Of a stretch of DNA of 64,000 nucleotides, positions 34,700 to 45,566 are shown piece by piece. Positions within the stretch are counted from its first letter, which is position 1; each line of letters opens with the position of its first letter. The translations under genes and the position numbers were made by a program. This DNA is from Ursus arctos (Eukaryota; Chordata; Mammalia; Carnivora; Ursidae). The DNA lies in assembly GCF_023065955.2 (NCBI RefSeq), contig NW_026623100.1, positions 68,638,727 to 68,702,726 of the forward strand. The letters are read 5' to 3'. The notes beneath the pieces were generated by a model. That model was not told where the DNA came from and made no database searches. It worked only from the letters and a program-made list of their open reading frames with translations.

Positions 34700-34850
34700 G
34701 ATATAAGCTACACAAGGAAGGAGATTATTTTACTATTTTGTTTACTACTTTAGAAAGTTACAAATATTTGTTTAATAAATGAAAAGTAAATTCCTTTTGT
34801 TCAAGGGGCATGCAGTCTAGTAAAGACTTAGAATCACACAGATCACAATC
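34700..34850. repeat. L2-like scraps
   Basis: AAATATTTGTTTAATAAATGAA (L2 end, plus) is followed by CAAGGGGCATGCAGTCTAGTA (L2 reverse complement). Both are short; strand therefore not assigned. Confidence 0.4.
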
Positions 34851-36675
34851 AAAGTTATTTTTTTTTTTGTGTATGCTAAATAGAATTATGCTTACACATG
34901 ACTCCTGCCCTCTTAGAGGGATTTGTGAGAAGCAAGAAAAACATTAATGAAATATGTGTGATGACTTCACAATTAATTATTGTGCTGGAGGCATAGACTT
35001 TTGTCTTTGGATAATTCATTGAGAAAAGACAGAGTTCTGCCTTCGAGTCTGATGAAACCTCACTGGGCATGATCTCTCCGGGCCATGATCTCTCTGGGCA
35101 ACATGGCTGTGGATGATGCCGTTTTATACTCACAGCTCAAATAAGTACAGTCAATGTAAAACCATGCCTCCCTCTACATTGCCCAGCACCCTCCAGTTCA
35201 GGACATCTTCTCCCATCACTGGTATCTCACGTCCAAATGAGCAAAAGGACATATCGTAAGGAAATATAGGAGAGCGCCTACAAAAATGACCTCAACTCTC
35301 AATTCAGAGGTAATTTTATTACTTTTTTGTAGGACCTTGACATCTTGTGATATGCAGTACTTAACTGAACATTAATTTTCACATGGAAATTTTCCAAGAT
35401 GAGGAGCTATTAACCATTGAACTATTCTCGATAATACTTTGACCGTGTATGTGCACACATATGCACACACACACGCAAACGGTATCCTTTAAGTATACTT
35501 CAAGCAGGAGAAATGATCACAGTAGAACTTAGCTGTCCCGTATACCCCACGAGCATGTAAGCTATGAGAAAGACCACTTTCCAGTTTTCACTTGGAAATG
35601 CCAGATCAATAGCTTCTAGTTTTAAATGGCAGAATCTTGTCCCTTTTCCCTGTGTGTCTCTCTGGGACTCTCCAAGAAGACATAAGAGCAGTCACTTCAT
35701 GTATTTCTAGGTGTAGTGTTTGCTCTCGCTGCTGTGTTCTCACCTATAACTCTTCCCCACTGTAGGCATCTGTCTGTGGGGGCTGACTGTGCCCTCCAGC
35801 AAGTCACCCATATGATTATTCCAATCCTAACTGCTAAGGCTCTCGGTTTATCTGCTTTATTTTACAACTTTCTGTCTAATGGAGAAAATGCCCTTCACAA
35901 ATCTCTTGTTTTGAAGTACAGATCGCAGGCAGAGTGCATCAGATCTCTAGATGATACAGTATGTTTTTTTTCTTTATCATACCAGCCTCTCTTTCCCAAA
36001 CTTTAGTGCTCACTCTCTCAAGCTCTTGTTGCTGTGTTTAAATTTCTACCAACTGCTTTATTCCTTTTCTGTGTCTTTCCAAATCCCAGTTGAAAACAAA
36101 TTTCAAAGTCTTTCCTCCACAGTAACTCCAGAACCGTGAAAAGCGGGGAATGTGACAGGACACCTGTGTAAATGTCACAGGCTATTTTACCATAGTTATC
36201 TGCCAGGAGACCTAAGTGACTCGGAGGGGCCCCACACTAGCTAAGTCCATGGTACAAGGTACAGAGACATGTTACTGCAGTTACAAACACAAGATAATGC
36301 AGCATCTCACCTCATGCTTAGTTGACCAACTGAAAACCACTGTTCCAAAAATAAATAAATAAAAATAAAACAAGTTGGGAAAATGAAAGTAAGACAGGGG
36401 GTTGAACCATCCACAGCAGGACCTTGCTTTTAAGTTGAATGTCCAATTTAGCTCGTCCCAATTTTATTTGAGCTTTTCCTTTTATAAACATACATAAAGT
36501 AAAAGACGTATTATATGTCTGAACAAATGTGTGAGGAAATAGTGTGAGCAAGTAACAATGTGGGTGAGTCATGTGACTGCATCTGGTTTTAGGTCTGATT
36601 TAGGTCAGGTCAACAACTTTCCCCTGCTTGTAGTTTGATATGTCCTAAAAGACTCTGCACTGCCCGGTGCCTCCC
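34851..36675. other. Unassigned sequence
   Basis: A near-repeat of GCATGATCTCTC occurs at about 35066-35099. A short CA-rich patch is at 35452-35480. Frames at 34876-35133, 35716-36006, 35951-36139 and 36318-36572 have no recognisable domain and no splice context. AATAAATAAATAAAAATAAA at 36349-36369 may be the remains of a retroelement tail. Confidence 0.4.
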
Positions 36676-36679
36676 TATC

Positions 36680-37092
36680 TCCCCCGGCCAGTTGTCCACA
36701 GTGCTCATGCCAGCGCTCCCAGCTCCATCCATGCTGGCCTTCATTTCATTTGTCAAACATCTGAGGCCCTTTCCCACCCCACAGCCTTAACACATGCTCT
36801 TCCCTTTCAGATCTGTGCTCCGTCATTGTTTTCTTGGGGAAATGCTCCAAGACCCACTGGCTACACCACATTTCCTTATCAAATGCTCTCATAGCACTAA
36901 ACACATCTCAACTGTAGTCCGTGTTGCTTTATGTTTATCTTGGGCTAACTTGATCAACATCTCTGTCCACCTGTAGCCTGAAAGGTTCACCAAAGCAGGG
37001 ACTCCATCTGTTTTGCTCACTATCTGTTCGTTCAACCCTGACCCAAATATCTGACACATAATAGGCCTCAAGGAGTATTTGTTGAACAGATT
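36680..37092 (+). repeat. L2 LINE 3' part
   Basis: TCCATCCATGCTGGCCTTC, AGGCCCTTTCCCACC, ACACATGCTCTTCCCTTTC, AAATGCTCCAAGACC, TCAAATGCTCTCATAGCAC, CTGAAAGGTTCACCAAAGCAG, TAATAGGCCTCAAGGAGTAT and TTTGTTGAACAG follow the L2 consensus over 400 bp. Four small frames across it are incidental. Confidence 0.8.
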
Positions 37093-37094
37093 AC

Positions 37095-38272
37095 TGATTC
37101 ATATTTTGCCTCTTCTTTTTCTTCCTCATTTCTTTTTAACATTTTTGAGCTTTGACTCTGGCCAAGCACTTTTCTGTCCTAGTACATGTATTTTTTCATG
37201 TACTTCTGTTACTACTTTGAGATTTATTTTCTGGTTAATTAAAGCACTGATAGTCTTAGAAGCTGTAATTTTGGAAATTCCTTAATCGGGGAATGGAGAG
37301 GATCTTGATGGACAAAGAACGGATCACAGATTTTACAAGAAGGTTAGAATTGATCTTTGATGATCAGGAATGAGAAATGGCCATATGGTAAGCAAAGAGA
37401 GGTCAGAGAGAGAGAGAGAAAGAAGGAATCTATACAACCCAGAGGCCTGTGGCCACTGCTATGTGTCCTCGGAGGAGTGGATGTGAGCATTTGGGATTGA
37501 ATAAGCTCGTTCTTGGCCCAAAACTTAAAGTACCTGTCACTGCAGCTGGCCATGATGAATTAAGTGGAACCTGTTCTAAACAGGCCACCCTGCATATTAA
37601 ACTTCTCAAATGCACTAACAAAGCACTTTTGGAAGTATTCTAACTAGGTCAGCAATACATTTGCCATATATCACACGAATAATTCTAATGTAATTCATAA
37701 GTATCTAGGCTTATGGAAATTGATGTTTTCTGTAAATACTGGAGTGTGAACAACTCTCACTGCCAGTCAAAACAGAATTAAATTTCAGGCTGGGCTATAT
37801 CAAGGGAAATAATAGAGATTCATAGATTATAGGGTGAGGGGGTCAAGTGCTACGTATTATCTGGCGTAAACAGAAACTTCCAGACTTACAGCTTTTTTTT
37901 CATAGAGTTATAGACAATCTGCTCTCCCTTTGAACTATGTTCCTGAAGGCACCTCAGTGAGATTTTCTGGAGTAAATGATTCTATTGCCTGCTTGAGCTT
38001 ATTTGAAAGGATTCACCCTAATGCATCCTCTGAGCTTTTCTTTCGAATCACAGTTCATTGCCTTTCCCTGGCCCTCTTGACTGCCTTGATTAACTTTTCC
38101 AGACTTCTATCACTATGATCTCTTCAGAAGCTTCGATAACTTTAATAGTAAATCATCAAAAATTTTCACTGGAATGTTAACAGTGGTTAACTCAGGGTAG
38201 TAATATTACACACGCGTACACATATCTATTTTTTCAAACTTTCTACAATTAGTATGTATTGATTTTATAATG
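37095..38272. other. Unassigned sequence
   Basis: Contains an imperfect GA patch at 37406-37424. Frames at 37344-37643 on both strands overlap one another and have no domain; none is supported as coding. Confidence 0.4.
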
Positions 38273-38275
38273 TGT

Positions 38276-38370
38276 CACTCAATTATTTATTCAGCCAATA
38301 TTGATTGAGTGCCTACTGTGTACTCTTCAGTCTTCTAGCTGATAGAGATACAGAGGAAATAATGATTGAA
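38276..38370 (-). repeat. L2 3'-end fragment
   Basis: TTATTCAGCCAATATTGATTGAG, TGCCTACTGTGTACTC and ATAGAGATACAGAGGAAAT are the reverse complement of the L2 3' end. Confidence 0.7.
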
Positions 38371-39730
38371 ATAAATCACCGGAGTGTCATGTGGGAATGT
38401 GTCAGTAAGAGCCTTGCTGACTCCTGCGATTACATTTTGCATAATACCTCCCAGAACCAAAAGAGCGGAGTGTGACAGGAGCTTCTGGTCTGAAACTTGG
38501 GAAAGGAAAGATACAGCTGAGAGGAGAGGATGCTCTACTTTTTAGTCAATATAAGATCCTGAGTTTTTATTTTAGAGTGAAGTTAAAATTACTTCCTGAA
38601 CGTGAACTAATCTGCTCGTCTATGTTTTTGGAGTTTCCTGTGGGGTCAAGCATTCAGTGACCTAATTCTTGGCAAGAGTTCGCAATCTGGAGGGAAGAAA
38701 ATTCTAAGAAGGGGTGTGTGCTCAGGAAAGAAAGGAAGAAGTCAAAAAGGATGGTTGATCACCACAGATTCTAGCAAGAGAAAAACAAAAATACCTGTTA
38801 ACTCACTACTATGTTTAATTTGTGTCCCACTGTTTTCTGGGGAGTTGTTGGTATAATAACGGTATGATACAAGTATTTGAATTTACTATCCCCGATTCTC
38901 TAAATATCTAATAGGCAAGAATGAGATCTTTTAAATACTATATTTAATTAAATATTTATTTGGTGTCAACTGTGTGCTCATCAATAGACAAAATGCTTAC
39001 CCTGCCCATAGAAACTATTCAGTTGTTTAAAATGTTTTATATGTGACAGGTAGCTAAGGCATAACATATAGATGTCAGCTGCCATTCTCATGGCTTGCCC
39101 CAGGCACCTGTCACTTCAAGAAGTATTGAGAGGAGACCTGGATTCCCAGCCCAGGGCTTCAGAAAGAACATCTGGCTTCAGGAAGGCTGTCAAAGATGAT
39201 TCTCTTGCTGAACCTACTCTTGATGGACAGCTCTGGCTTTGAGCTGCCTGACTCAATAGGAGTTTAGCTCTGGTTTGGGCCATAGGACCCTTCCTATGAC
39301 TTATCTTGGGCTAGCCTGGTCCCTGGGAGGATGCCACCCTCCTGCACACACATTCAGTTCCAGAATTCCCTGGACATGTTCTTTTGGCTATGCCCAGAAG
39401 TGGGACACATCTTGGGATCCCTGTGTGTGCTTCTTGTCAACCATAGCTAGTCACTGTGGCTCATATTCAGGCCCTAACCTATCATGCATGGGCAACAGAG
39501 AGAAACTGGCGAATATGTAGGAAGGCTCTTATTAGGTGTACATCTCGACTTTCTTTTAGTCCACCCTTTTCTTGATACACTCAACATAATGGAATTTACC
39601 ATCACAGAAGTCAGGTGAGCATGTAAGTATGGGTCCACCTTGAGCTCTTCTTTTTCTTTGGGTCTTATTTCTAGCAGAGCAGCTTCCTCAACTGTGGTCC
39701 AGACCTATATTAAACACATTCTACTCATTG
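38371..39730. other. Unassigned sequence
   Basis: No transposon recognised. About 39070-39420 is richer in G and C than the surroundings and holds an 81-codon frame (39275-39520) without domain. No gene supported. Confidence 0.4.
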
Positions 39731-39734
39731 TGTT

Positions 39735-39763
39735 CAAACAAACAAACAAACAAACAAACAAAG
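39735..39763. repeat. (CAAA)n microsatellite
   Basis: Seven tandem CAAA units within TTCAAACAAACAAAC-type sequence. Confidence 0.95.
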
Positions 39764-39764
39764 C

Positions 39765-39891
39765 AAGGCACTTGCTAAGGGAGTCTTCCTCTACCTCCTC
39801 TGGCTATTTTCCATATGCATGGAAAGCAGTCTTTTAAAAATGCAAATGAGATTATGGCAATAACCATTTTTCTCCTCAAATCTTCATTTTT
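39765..39891 (+). repeat. L2 LINE, part before nested L1 tail
   Basis: CCATATGCATGGAAAGCAGTC, TTTTAAAAATGCAAATGAGA and TTCTCCTCAAATCTTCATT resemble the L2 passage 'agtgatctttttaaaa..gtaaatcagatcatg...ctgctcaaaaccctcc'. Joined to 40155-40485 by the insertion break. Confidence 0.55.
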
Positions 39892-40140
39892 TTCAAAATA
39901 AGATGAATTCAGAGAGGGAGATAAACCATAGGAGACTCTTAACTTATAGGAAATGAACTGAGGGTTGCTGGAGGGGAGGTGGGTGGGGGTATGGGGTTAC
40001 TGGGCGATGGACATTAAGGAGGGCTCATGATGCAATGAGCACCGGGTGTTATATGCAAAAGATGAATAACTGAACTCTACCTCTGAAACTAATAATACAC
40101 TCTATGCTAACTAATTGCATTTACATAAAATGAGTATAAA
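39892..40140 (+). mobile_element. L1 3'-UTR-only insertion
   Basis: GAGACTCTTAACTTATAGG, AAACTGAGGGTTGC-like wording, TACTGGGCGATGGACATTAA, GGAGGGCTCATGATGCAATG, GGTGTTATATGCAAAAG and AACTCTACCTCTGAAACTAA are carnivoran L1 3' UTR. A perfect 14-bp target duplication AAATCTTCATTTTT lies at 39878-39891 and 40141-40154. Only 249 bp of L1. Confidence 0.93.
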
Positions 40141-40154
40141 AAATCTTCATTTTT

Positions 40155-40485
40155 AAGATTGCCTTCAGAAAAAAATCTTAAGACCCTGGCATCCTCTAGT
40201 TTTCCAGCTTTATTGTGTGCCCTCTGCCTCTTGCATTCTTGGCTTTGTCCACATGAGTTTTCTCTTAGGACCCCTAAAACTGCCACTTAATTTATGTCTC
40301 CTCTGTGCTTTTGCAGATAAGATTCAGTTTGTCTAGAGAGAAACCTTTGCCTGTGACTTGCTACCCCACCTTCTAACACATGTTCATGTCTCAGCTTACA
40401 CCCCATTTCCTGTCTCCAAGGCCATGCGAAGTCTTCATGGTCAACATGCCCATACATCTCGGCACATCACCCACAAAGCACCAAT
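40155..40485 (+). repeat. L2 LINE, part after nested L1 tail
   Basis: AAGACCCTGGCATCCTCTAG, TTTCCAGCTTTATTGTG, TCTTGCATTCTTGGCTTTG, ATGTCTCAGCTTACACCCC and TCTCCAAGGCCATGC track the L2 consensus (aaggcccttcatgatctggcccc...ggtctcagctcaaatgtcacc...gaggcc). Confidence 0.65.
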
Positions 40486-40512
40486 GACGCTAACCAGCTT
40501 AGCCCAATTGTT

Positions 40513-40719
40513 TTGTTTTGTTTTTTTTTAAAGATTTTATTTATTTATTCGACAGAAATAGAGACAGCCAGCGAGAGAGGGAACTCAAGCAGGGGGAGTG
40601 GGAGAGGAAGAAGCAGGCTCATAGTGGAGGAGCCTGATGTGGGGCTCGATCCCATAACGCCGGGATCACGCCCTGAGCTGAAGGCAGACGCTTAACCGCT
40701 GTGCCACCCAGGCGCCCCT
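40513..40719 (-). mobile_element. Can-SINE, young ursid-like subfamily
   Basis: TTTTATTTATTTATTCGACAG, GAGACAGCCAGCGAGAGAGG, GGAAGAAGCAGGCTCATAG, GGAGGAGCCTGATGTGGGG, ATCCCATAACGCCGGGATC and CACCCAGGCGCCCC. The B-box complement GGCTCGATC is intact. A perfect 11-bp target duplication GCCCAATTGTT is at 40502-40512 and 40720-40730. Its body is almost the same as the copy at 45560. Confidence 0.97.
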
Positions 40720-40734
40720 GCCCAATTGTTGATC

Positions 40735-41160
40735 TTTCTTGCCGGTTTAGAAATTCAGTGATGATAAGAACTCTTTCTTTATATCTACATATTTGACAAG
40801 AAATAATTGTGGATTGAATTAATTGAAAGCCTTGATTTTTCTCTTGCTCTGGAGTCTTTATCCTTCTGGGAAAGAAAGCAAATGCCAACATCTTTAATGT
40901 ATGTCCTACCTGACAGGAAGAAATTCTGATTGTGGACCTAACGCTTGTATTTACATTATGGGTTGAACTGTGTGACTTTTAATACCATCTTTGTGGTATT
41001 TTTTTGTCCCTTAAATAGGTCCATTTCCAGTTATATAATACAAGTCAGAAGGGAAATATGGTTCAGGAAATGGAATTCTGTTTCATGCATTCTTCTCCAG
41101 AAAACTTAATTCAAACTGGCCCTTAATCTTTGACAAAGGCTATTAGCCATTAATAACGGA
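40735..41160. other. Unassigned sequence
   Basis: No repeat, RNA gene or exon recognised. Confidence 0.4.
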
Positions 41161-41163
41161 AAC

Positions 41164-41210
41164 CTGAATGAATGAATGAATGAATGAATGAATGAATGAA
41201 TGAATGAATA
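41164..41210. repeat. (TGAA)n microsatellite
   Basis: About eleven pure tandem TGAA units, ending in AATAAATAAC. Long and uninterrupted. Confidence 0.97.
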
Positions 41211-41211
41211 A

Positions 41212-42145
41212 ATAACTGAAATTCACAGATGTCTGCAAGGGACCTGCATTTATCCTGCCCACTTAAGACACAAGGACAATGAGAAAGTACTTTATCAGCA
41301 ATTTACCACTAAGCGTCTTGCAACTTGCCCAAATGTTCTCCATCTGAGCAATCAGAAGTATAATTGAACAAAATGAGGTGTTGAAAGCTTTTTCAAAGTA
41401 ATACAGAACAAGATTAACTATTCATTTATCCTTTATAAACCTAGAATATTACTTCTCTTGTTTCATAACCTTATCTTACAGAAGATTGTTGTGACTTTTT
41501 TGAACTCTTTATTAGTTCACTACCCCATCATTATTGTCTTTCATTCCACCCATTTTTTAGATGCGAAGACTAAAGTAAAGAATAATTTATTCTTCACATG
41601 GTAGCACCAATATAAATTACCATGATGCGAAAAATAACAGTGATCACATATTTGCGTGAGTTTTGTATAAAACTGAGTAACTATGACAAGTATTTTCACT
41701 GTCCATATCAAAGCGACAACAGATAGTGCTACAGGAGACATAAAATCATATAAAGCAGATACAGTAAGTTAAAAACATAGCAGGCTGGATTATTTATTAT
41801 GGGGGAAATATGTCCTTTATGACTCACTAGTTTCTGGGTCATCGCTGAGTGACAGTCCAGGATGGTTTGTGTATTTAGCATAATGACCCAGAGTCATCTA
41901 ATCAATTTGAGTTATTTTTATGTCCTCAGGTTGAGGAGTCCGAGAATTGTGTCATGCATTTTTTAAAGATTTCAAGCTTAGAATTGAGGTATAAAAGTTT
42001 ATTATGGATACTTTGTGCAGTCAATAAACAACATGATTTCAGTGGTGAAATTCAGGCTGGTTTGACTCAGAAGCCCTGACATGAGGAGCTGCTCCCCTGG
42101 GGGCCCCCGGCATCCTGCAAACACTTGTCAGATTCTACTGTAATT
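41212..42145. other. Unassigned sequence
   Basis: No transposon recognised. A small G+C-rich spot lies at about 42085-42110 (CCCCTGGGGGCCCCC), strongly self-complementary. Confidence 0.4.
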
Positions 42146-42147
42146 GG

Positions 42148-42255
42148 TTATACATCTGTCTTCTCAATTAGGCTCTTAGCCCCAAAGAGGAAGAATTGAA
42201 TTTTCTTCTGTATAACACAGCACCTGGAGCATAGTAGGTAATCCATAAGTGTTCC
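42148..42255 (+). repeat. L2 3'-end fragment
   Basis: GGCTCTTAGCCCCAAAGAGG, ATAACACAGCACCTGGAGC and ATAGTAGGTAATCCATAAGTG follow the L2 end in order. Confidence 0.75.
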
Positions 42256-43068
42256 TGGAGGAAGGATACCCACTTGGAATAGCCTGTGTCAGTCTGCATT
42301 GGCTGATTGGGTAGAGGCCAAGAAACTCTGAACTTCTAGATTCTTCAAATCTAGTCAGGGATGAAAACTCCACTCTTTTTGTATCAAATGTGGGCATATT
42401 TATTGTTAGGTCAATATGTATGTGCAGCATTGATAATGAGTCAGAAATTCAGATTGTTAAGAAAAATGATTCAAAACATGGGAATGAATACAGAAAGTCT
42501 TCTCGTTGTCCTGCTAGACGTTATCTAACAGCCCTGCCAAGGGATTTCCCAGTTCTCCTGTCTAGTATATTCCCTGTTTGACTTGCTATTTACTATCATT
42601 TAGAGTAGTTTGCAACTTTTCAAGGATACACATTACTGTGCAGAGAATGGATGGCAATGTAATTGATTCCAATCCTATAGCAATGGGAATGAATTGTAAA
42701 TGGTTTTTGACCAAAGATTACAGAATTACTTGTCCTTGATGAACTTTAACTTATTTTGCACCTGGACAGGCAATCTTTCTCAGTTTTTTTTTTTCTTTCT
42801 TTTAGCCACTATAAATATCTCCATACCACAATGCTTTTGAACCAGCTTCAGTATCCTGATGATTTCATCATCAGTAAGCTAAACAATCTTTGATATGTGC
42901 TTACTTTATATTTGCCTATATTTTATTATTTTGGCTTTTTAAAAATTATACTTTGACAAGTAAAATCCACATATAGTTTGTATAATCATGTTTTAAAAGT
43001 ACTAAAAAAAAAAAACACAGAAATAACCATCCAGATCCCTCCACATTATGGTTTTGTATTATATTTGA
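42256..43068. other. Unassigned AT-rich sequence
   Basis: No repeat with clear identity; 42920-43040 resembles decayed L1 3' UTR (TAAAATCCACATATAG) but too weak to call. A frame of 63 codons at 42390-42581 has no domain. Confidence 0.35.
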
Positions 43069-43070
43069 TT

Positions 43071-43256
43071 CTTTTTTCAGGGAGAGAGAATGCGAGCAAG
43101 GTGGGCAGGGACAGAGACAGAGGGAGAGAGGGAATCTTACACAGACTCCATGCTCAGCACAGACCCTGAACGGGGACTTGATCTCATGAACCTGAGATCA
43201 TGATCTGAGTGGAATTCAAGAGTCAGATGCTTAACTAACTGAGCCACCAACACCCC
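43071..43256 (-). mobile_element. Can-SINE, older subfamily, tail lost
   Basis: GAGAGAATGCGAGCAAG, CAGACTCCATGCTCAGCAC, CTTGATCTCATGAACCTGAG, ATGCTTAACTAACTGAGCC and CACCAACACCCC mark a diverged minus-strand copy. The AAATAAA tail is not recognisable. Flanking words TGTATTATATTTGATTCTT and TGTACTTAATTCTT may be a decayed target duplication. Confidence 0.88.
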
Positions 43257-43259
43257 TGT

Positions 43260-43560
43260 ACTTAATTCTTAAAATATTGATGTGAGAAACCAAATATATG
43301 TGTGTGTGTGGGGGGGGCTAATCTATAGATTGCAGGTTGAATTTTGTATGCAATTATTTTTTTAGGAAAAACAAGATGGATCAAGTGAAGAAAATAGATT
43401 TGATAATGAGGATGCCACTGAGAAAGTGATACCTTTGTCAATGTGGGGTACAGGAAACAAAATACCAGCATGCTGGGAAATAAGCCAGTAAGGGAGTCTG
43501 GGTGAAGGGGAGGTGTTGCATGGGAAACTGACAATGTTGAGCCATTGTTCCCCAGGATCC
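43260..43560. other. Unassigned sequence
   Basis: A GTGTGTGTG/G8 patch lies at 43300-43317. The 115-codon minus frame at 43262-43609 runs through simple repeats and has no domain; its leucine-rich start is just the AAT array read backwards. Confidence 0.4.
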
Positions 43561-43565
43561 CTGGA

Positions 43566-43598
43566 GAATAAATAAATAATAATAATAATAATAATAAA
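43566..43598. repeat. (AAT)n microsatellite
   Basis: AATAAATAAAT leads into about eight AAT units. Confidence 0.95.
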
Positions 43599-43773
43599 AA
43601 CAATGACATAATTATATAGGCATTTTTCTATGAAATATTTGGTTCAAACTCCACCTTAAACTAGGCTGTTTGGGGGGAAATTCAGGGACTGATTTAAAAA
43701 TAGCAATGCCAGTTAAAGGATGACGTGTTTTTGATTCAGTGCAAAAAATGAATAAAAAATTGGATTTTTTTTC

Positions 43774-43810
43774 CTCTCTCTCTCTCTATGTGTGTGTGTG
43801 TGTGTGTATG

Positions 43811-43850
<40 letters not shown>

Positions 43851-43852
43851 TA
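43774..43852. repeat. Compound (CT)n(TG)n-TATGTATA-(CA)n repeat with inverted-repeat symmetry
   Basis: (CT)7 is followed by about nine TG units, a TATGTATA centre, then about sixteen CA units ending CATACATA. Positions 43789-43812 and 43813-43836 are complementary arms about a GTATAC centre with one mismatch. The minus frame at 43713-44009 is the array read as CVCVCV/THTHTH and is not a gene. Confidence 0.95.
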
Positions 43853-44185
43853 TTGGGGTTTCTACTATTTGCCAAACTTTCACAAAGCACATAGCAGATA
43901 TTTTTTGAAAATGTAAGTCATGGACCTTTTTCTCAACAATGTGAAATCTATTAGGAATGCAAGGCATAGCAATAACAGAGGAAATGGGAAGACAAATTAG
44001 ATAGGGCATCAGGGTTTGTGGGGAAAGCAGACTATGGGGACAGCTGCATCTTGAATAACATAATTATGGCCATTCCAAACCCTTCTTGATATTTGTCTTC
44101 AATCTTCAGCCTAGGGAAATTCTCATGAACAGATAAAATAACTGAGTGAGTAGATTCATATCATTTTACTAGGAAACGGGAGCCT
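43853..44185. other. Unassigned sequence
   Basis: Nothing recognised. Confidence 0.4.
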
Positions 44186-44189
44186 TTCA

Positions 44190-44400
44190 AGTGGATAGAG
44201 GCGTCGATCTGGACTTCTGCGTCCGGCCGTCAGTCAGGTGTACACAGCGCGCGCTTCGCTCAGATCTGCCTGTGGGCAGGTCTGCTTGTCTCATGTCTCA
44301 GGGAGAAAGCTGGGAAACAAGCCCTTTTGCAGCTCTGGTCTTCTTTCCTCCTCTCAGCCCTTTGAGGGAATAAAGGGGTAGATCATGCGAGCCTGGCCTT
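44190..44400. other. CpG-dense patch of unknown origin
   Basis: Nine CpG dinucleotides lie within 44201-44260 (for example GCGTCGATC, GTCCGGCCGT, CAGCGCGCGCTTCGC), while the flanks have almost none. The patch is followed by a pyrimidine-rich part and a GGGAATAAAGGGG polyadenylation-like word at about 44368. A plus frame of 60 codons (44191-44373) has no domain. Could be a fragment of a young LTR or retrocopy, or a small orphan CpG cluster. Confidence 0.4.
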
Positions 44401-45315
44401 TACTGCTTTCTGTAGATCTCTGAATTTGCTACATTTTCCTTTATTGCACAGATACCCTTAGAACAAAATTTGGTTGGGGAAGGGGGTTTGGAAAAAAAAA
44501 AAATCTCCTCTAGCCTCATTATTGGGAATATTTAAAGTGCTCTTTAATTTTTTCCCTTATATATCACTCCATGTTTACACATATGTGAGCATGCTTCTCG
44601 AGAATTTTATCTGTAGTATTGAAAAGTTTATTTTTCCTGTTCATTTAATGTTCTTTCATAAATATTCTCCTTGTAATTATGTGTTCATAATTATTTCATA
44701 TTGCCGCATCAGATTTAGACTTGGTATACTTCATTTAGATGTTTATCTAGTTGTAGGCATTTATTTAAATATAGTTTGCTATTTTAAATAATTCTGCCTT
44801 AAATATATTTGTGAATGTCTCTATGTTTTCATCATATAAATGACTATGAACTCTAAATCCTAAAATAAACATTTTTAATATCTTAACTACTATAAAATCA
44901 GGGTATGTTTTACAATCTATGTGTATTTAATGTGGTTAATAAATATTATTAACAAGCTGTATTAAATTGATGGCATGTCCTAGAATTACTATTAGTTTGG
45001 AATCTAGAAGTAAGTATTTCCTTAGTGTAAATTCCTAAATTGGTGAAAATAATCATATAGTATGATATAAATGTGATAAAAATAAATTGTTGTAATATCA
45101 AAAATAGAATACAAAAAAGAAGAAAATTTTCAAATGCTCAGTAATGTATACATAGAAACACATTTAATGAAAATAGCAATAAATTACAAATTTTTAAGAA
45201 TTAGGTTTATACAAATCGTAAATGTCATTGCCACTTACAACAGAAATATAAAAATAGATATAAAGAATGAAAATAGAAACCAAAGTAGAAAAAACTATCA
45301 CAAGTAATTTTATAA
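44401..45315. other. Unassigned AT-rich sequence
   Basis: No clear repeat. The 105-codon plus frame at 44474-44791 is rich in Phe/Tyr/Ile as expected from AT-rich DNA and has no domain. Probably decayed L1-type sequence. Confidence 0.35.
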
Positions 45316-45318
45316 AAT

Positions 45319-45540
45319 ATGAACCATGAGAGACTATGGACTCTGGGAAACAAACTGAGGGCTTCAGAGGGGAGGGGGCTGGAGGATTGGAATAGGCCAG
45401 TGATGGGTATTAAGGAGGGCACATATTGCATAGTGCACTGGGTGTTATATGCAAATAATGAATCATGGAACATTGCATCAAAAACTGGGGATGTACTGTA
45501 TGGTGACTAATATAACAAAATAAAAATTATTAAAAAAATA
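45319..45540 (+). mobile_element. L1 3'-UTR-only insertion
   Basis: ACCATGAGAGACTATGGACTC, GGGAAACAAACTGAGGGC, CCAGTGATGGGTATTAAGG, AGGGCACATATTGCATAG, CACTGGGTGTTATATGC and GGATGTACTGTATGGTGAC are the carnivoran L1 3' UTR, ending in an A-rich tail. The young Can-SINE at 45560 has landed in or next to this tail. Confidence 0.93.
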
Positions 45541-45559
45541 AAGAAAAAAAATATATTTT

Positions 45560-45566
45560 TAAGATT

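Noticed and set aside
35060..35100. Tandem duplication around GCATGATCTCTC
   Set aside because: Only two imperfect copies of about 20 bp; too short to mean more than local slippage.
41164..41210. Regular repeats as a possible CRISPR array
   Set aside because: Simple tetranucleotide tandem repeat with no spacers, in a mammalian genome.
43713..44009. 98-codon minus frame with CVCVCV and THTHTH runs
   Set aside because: Direct translation of the TG/CA microsatellite.
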